DNA of 64,000 nucleotides from assembly GCA_944384745.1 (NCBI GenBank), contig CALWUO010000006.1, positions 24,527-88,526 of the forward strand. Reading direction: 5' to 3'. Both the position numbers and the translations under genes were made by a program. The notes under the pieces were generated by a model. That model was given only the letters and a program-made list of their open reading frames with translations, had not been told where the DNA came from and made no database searches. This document shows, piece by piece, positions 61,342 to 64,000 of this stretch. Position 1 is the stretch's first letter. Each line of letters opens with the position of its first letter. The DNA comes from an uncultured Butyricicoccus sp. GTDB lineage: Bacteria; Bacillota; Clostridia; Oscillospirales; Butyricicoccaceae.

Positions 61342-63852
61342 TTGAAACAATACAGAAAATTAGTATTATTTAATATGCGTTTAAATCGTATTATTTTAGT
61401 GGTATTTGCGATTTTAGCTGTATTCAGTATTTTATTAGTAAGGTATAAACTACTTTTTAATGCGGAGTCTTTAGGCAATTATCTTGTTTGGAATTATGCA
61501 ACAGAAGAGCAAAACAATATAAATATTTATGAAACATTTGTTAAATTAGGAACTGAGTCAATAGACAAAAAAATACAAGACGGTGCTAATACAGATGAAA
61601 TAAATATTATTTTATCAGATTTATTTGAAAATATGTCAGAAACACTAAATAATCCTCATATAAATTTGTATGCCATTGTAAATAATAATATAATATCGTC
61701 TAATCCAGATATTTTAATTGATGATTATGATTATTTCTCAAAAAAATGGTACAAAGATACTATTAAAGCTGATGGTAAAATAGTTTTTACTGATATTTAT
61801 AAAGATTCAATAACTGATGAATATGTATTTACAATATCTAAAAAATGTGAAAATTCGGATAATATTCTGGTATTTGATATTTTTATAAATAATTATCGCA
61901 CATATTCAAATAAAACTGATTTGCCGACTGGAAGTTCATATTTTTTGTGTGATAAATCTGGTAACCTTATATATTATTCATCTAGTGATGAATATTCATA
62001 TATACAAGTTCAAGGGTATTGTAATCAATTATTTAATCATATAAATAATAATGATAAAGATAATATTAAAGATTTAAATGGTACTATACAAAAAATTTAT
62101 ACACATAAAATGTCTAATGGTTGGATTTGTATTCTTACTATTCCCTTAGATACTATTTTAAGTAATTTGCATAGGTTCGTAATTTCATTAAGCTTTGTTT
62201 TTGGTATATTTTTTATAATAATAATATTTATGACTTTAAGAGACCGCAATATGTATCATAAAATATCACATATTACTGATACAGTTCAAGTTCTAGGTGA
62301 TTCTTATTATGCAATACATAGAGTTAATTATAAAGATGGTACATACGAGGCAATAAAAATTGCACCAGATGTTGTAAATTTGATGCAACCAACAGGAGAT
62401 TATCAAAATCTTTTGGATATTCTAGGAACATTAGTGGATAAAAGCACACATAATGATTTTAAAGAGAGTTTTTGTCTGGATAATATAATTAAATTAGTAG
62501 ATAAAAATACAAAATATTATGGCGGCTATTATTTAAGAAAATTTGGTGATGTCTTTAAATGGGTACATGTTCGTATGTTGGTTGATAAAAATATTATGCC
62601 AAATGAAGTTGTATTATGTTTTAGAGAAGTAGATGAGGAAAAGAAAAATCAGTTACAACATGTACAACTTATTGAATCTGCTCTTGAATCCGCAAAACAA
62701 AATGAACAATCTAAATCTATGTTTTTTAGCAGTATGTCACATGATATGCGAACCACATTAAATATTATATTAAACCTATCTAATTTAATTGAGGATAATA
62801 TATCTGATACTGATAAAGTTTTAGAATATATCAAAAAGATTAAATTTTCCAGCAATCAGTTATTAACTTTAATAAATGATTTACTTGAAATATCACGTCC
62901 TGAGCGTACAAATATTTCTATTTCTAATGAAATAATAGATTTAAAAGAATGTGTTAAAGGTTGTGCAGAAACATTTTCTGATATCGCCAAAAAAGATAAT
63001 AAAATATTTAATATTGAATTTGACATCAAACATCAAATAGTTATAGGTGATGCGGGTAGAATAATTCAAATTGTTAATAATCTACTTTCAAATGCTTTCA
63101 AATATACAGAAAATGGTGATAAAATATCAATATTATTAAAAGAATACAATCAAGACCAGCAAGTTTATTATAAGATTATAGTATCTGATACTGGTATAGG
63201 TATATCAAAAGAATTTATTTCACATATATTTGACTCATATGCAAGGGAAATAAGATTTAGCTCTAAAAATATAGCTGGAACTGGTCTTGGTATGCCTATT
63301 GTAAAAAGACTTGTACAACAAATGGGCGGAGATATATCGGTTACAAGTGAACTTGGTTTGGGTAGCACATTTACAGTTACACTGCCCCTTAAACCTGCTG
63401 TAAAACAAGAAAATAACATTAAAGAAACTTCAAATGATTTCAATAAACAAAATAATGATATAAGTCTTGTAGGCAAAAAAATATTATTAGCAGAAGATAA
63501 TGAAATCAACATGGAAATTGCAACCGAAATTTTAAAAATGGAAGGTATGGAAGTATTTCCTGCAATAAATGGCAGACAAGCAATAGAAATATTTAAAAGT
63601 CATAGTGAAAATTTCTTTGATGCTATACTTATGGATATGCTTATGCCTGAAATTGATGGATGCGAAGCTACAAAAGAAATTAGAAAATTAAACCGCAATG
63701 ATGCAAAAGTTATACCTATTATTGCCGTAACAGCCAATGCTTTTGCTGAAGATATTGCAAAAACTACTGAAGCTGGTATGAATGCTCATATATCCAAGCC
63801 TATTGATTTTAATATATTGTGTCAAACATTAAAAAACTTAATCCAAAACTAA
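61342..63852 (+). CDS. Hybrid sensor histidine kinase
   Basis: 836 residues from a TTG at 61342 (GGGG about 8 bases upstream); an ATG 11 codons later lacks a site. TM1 (about 17-35), an extracellular Cache-like sensor domain (about 40-275), TM2 (about 278-298), a PAS-like region (about 310-435), HisKA with H467 in SHDMRTTLN, HATPase (NNLLSNAFKYTENG, SDTGIGIS, GTGLGMPIV) and a C-terminal receiver with D765 in ILMDMLMPEIDG and KPID. It senses an extracellular signal and sends phosphate via its receiver to Hpt. The H-box proline (usually HDMRTPLN) is Thr. A terminator follows. Confidence 0.93.
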   Translation: MKQYRKLVLFNMRLNRIILVVFAILAVFSILLVRYKLLFNAESLGNYLVWNYATEEQNNINIYETFVKLGTESIDKKIQDGANTDEINIILSDLFENMSETLNNPHINLYAIVNNNIISSNPDILIDDYDYFSKKWYKDTIKADGKIVFTDIYKDSITDEYVFTISKKCENSDNILVFDIFINNYRTYSNKTDLPTGSSYFLCDKSGNLIYYSSSDEYSYIQVQGYCNQLFNHINNNDKDNIKDLNGTIQKIYTHKMSNGWICILTIPLDTILSNLHRFVISLSFVFGIFFIIIIFMTLRDRNMYHKISHITDTVQVLGDSYYAIHRVNYKDGTYEAIKIAPDVVNLMQPTGDYQNLLDILGTLVDKSTHNDFKESFCLDNIIKLVDKNTKYYGGYYLRKFGDVFKWVHVRMLVDKNIMPNEVVLCFREVDEEKKNQLQHVQLIESALESAKQNEQSKSMFFSSMSHDMRTTLNIILNLSNLIEDNISDTDKVLEYIKKIKFSSNQLLTLINDLLEISRPERTNISISNEIIDLKECVKGCAETFSDIAKKDNKIFNIEFDIKHQIVIGDAGRIIQIVNNLLSNAFKYTENGDKISILLKEYNQDQQVYYKIIVSDTGIGISKEFISHIFDSYAREIRFSSKNIAGTGLGMPIVKRLVQQMGGDISVTSELGLGSTFTVTLPLKPAVKQENNIKETSNDFNKQNNDISLVGKKILLAEDNEINMEIATEILKMEGMEVFPAINGRQAIEIFKSHSENFFDAILMDMLMPEIDGCEATKEIRKLNRNDAKVIPIIAVTANAFAEDIAKTTEAGMNAHISKPIDFNILCQTLKNLIQN

Positions 63853-63856
63853 TAAA

Positions 63857-63888
63857 ATCCCCAAAGTTTAACTTTGGGGATACTTTTT
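63857..63888 (+). terminator. Intrinsic terminator of the phosphorelay locus
   Basis: A perfect 11-bp stem ATCCCCAAAGT/ACTTTGGGGAT (63857-63867 with 63871-63881), 3-base loop, then ACTTTTT. Confidence 0.9.
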
Positions 63889-63895
63889 AGAATAT

Positions 63896-63926
63896 AAAAA
63901 AAAGCAACAACTAAAGTTGCTGCTTT
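63896..63926 (-). terminator. Intrinsic terminator of the rRNA operon
   Basis: On the minus strand a 12-bp stem with one wobble (63915-63926 with 63901-63912) is followed by a run of T residues, directly downstream of the 5S rRNA. Confidence 0.88.
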
Positions 63927-63928
63927 GT

Positions 63929-64000
63929 GTAGGCGTTGAGTTATCTTCCCAGGCCGTCGCCAGCCAAGTATTGTCACCGTAAACGAGCTTAACTACTGTG
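63929..64000 (-). rRNA. rrf: 5S ribosomal RNA, 3' part
   Basis: Read on the minus strand, the last 72 bases fit the 3' two-thirds of a bacterial 5S rRNA: CACAGTAGTTAAGCTC, then GGTGACAATACTTGGCTGGC and GGCCTGGGAAGATAACTC, ending ACGCCTACA. The 5' part lies outside the window. The GC content is clearly above the surroundings, as expected for rRNA. The gene points leftward, convergent with the hybrid kinase gene; 23S and 16S should lie to the right of the window. Confidence 0.9.

Noticed and set aside
1..64000. CRISPR array, prophage, insertion sequence, toxin-antitoxin or defence island
   Set aside because: No regularly spaced repeats, transposase, integrase, terminal inverted repeats or defence gene were seen; gene content and composition are uniformly chromosomal.

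Overview
The window is about 64 kb of A+T-rich chromosome with dense gene packing and short intergenic gaps; no gap exceeds 300 bases. It looks like a low-GC, Gram-positive anaerobe of the class Clostridia, most likely a gut Oscillospirales/Ruminococcaceae-type organism (inference). Support: the blocks tig-clpP-clpX-lon-engB and rplS-lepB-rbgA-rnhB-yraN, plus sepF, hprK, ytaF, DUF951 and DUF6514 genes, a spoIVFA/spoIVFB-like pair, an fprA flavoprotein, GGAGG-type ribosome binding sites and canonical TTGNNN-17-TATAAT promoters. No transposase, integrase, phage gene, CRISPR array or tRNA was seen. Nearly everything is housekeeping.

Layout. 1-2.6 kb: fprA tail and tatD (+), then pepP and aroQ (-). 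2.9-6.8 kb: dnaG-rpoD and a DMT exporter. 6.9-11.3 kb: DUF6514 and rpmB (-), hprK, a PHP phosphatase, a secreted amidase and a C_GCAxxG_C_C protein (+). 11.4-15 kb: an AdhR-like MerR regulator with a shortened DXS-like enzyme, and an SLH surface protein (-). 15.2-16.2 kb: ldh. 16.2-23.7 kb (-): SCP2-like and zinc-ribbon proteins, then engB, lon, clpX, clpP, tig (protein quality control). 23.7-29.8 kb (-): a seven-gene operon lepB-rbgA-rnhB-yraN-dipeptidase-thrC-phosphoesterase, preceded by rplS with an L19 leader. 30-32 kb (+): a GH13 enzyme and ytaF. 32-43.3 kb (-): hisS-aspS, minD-mgsA, and a cell-wall/division operon zapA-U32-maf-mreC-mreD-mrdA. 43.5-50.2 kb (+): proB-proA-CYTH, putP, DUF3006, lysA, sepF. 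50.2-56.3 kb (-): spoIVFA/B-like pair with ispD-ispF, an SLC13-type permease, a MATE pump, uridine phosphorylase, DUF951. 56.4-63.9 kb: S1-domain protein (+), rarA (-), hisC (+), then a complete phosphorelay locus (Hpt, response regulator, hybrid kinase). The right edge cuts into the 3' end of a 5S rRNA on the minus strand, so an rRNA operon lies just outside.

How the genes connect. Several systems are complete or nearly so within the window: ATP-dependent proteolysis (ClpXP, Lon), elongasome/division parts (MreC, MreD, PBP2, ZapA, SepF, MinD), proline synthesis plus a proline symporter, and MEP isoprenoid steps (DXS-like, IspD, IspF). The most unusual pieces are: the merR-dxs-like operon, with a MerR-type promoter (19-bp spacer and operator dyad) and a regulator carrying Cys52 as in AdhR; the phosphorelay, whose response regulator has a degenerate HD-GYP domain and whose kinase has an altered H-box; a methylglyoxal synthase with substitutions at two normally conserved active-site positions; and a MinD without a visible membrane-targeting tail. 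I did not find a clearly new, previously undescribed system.
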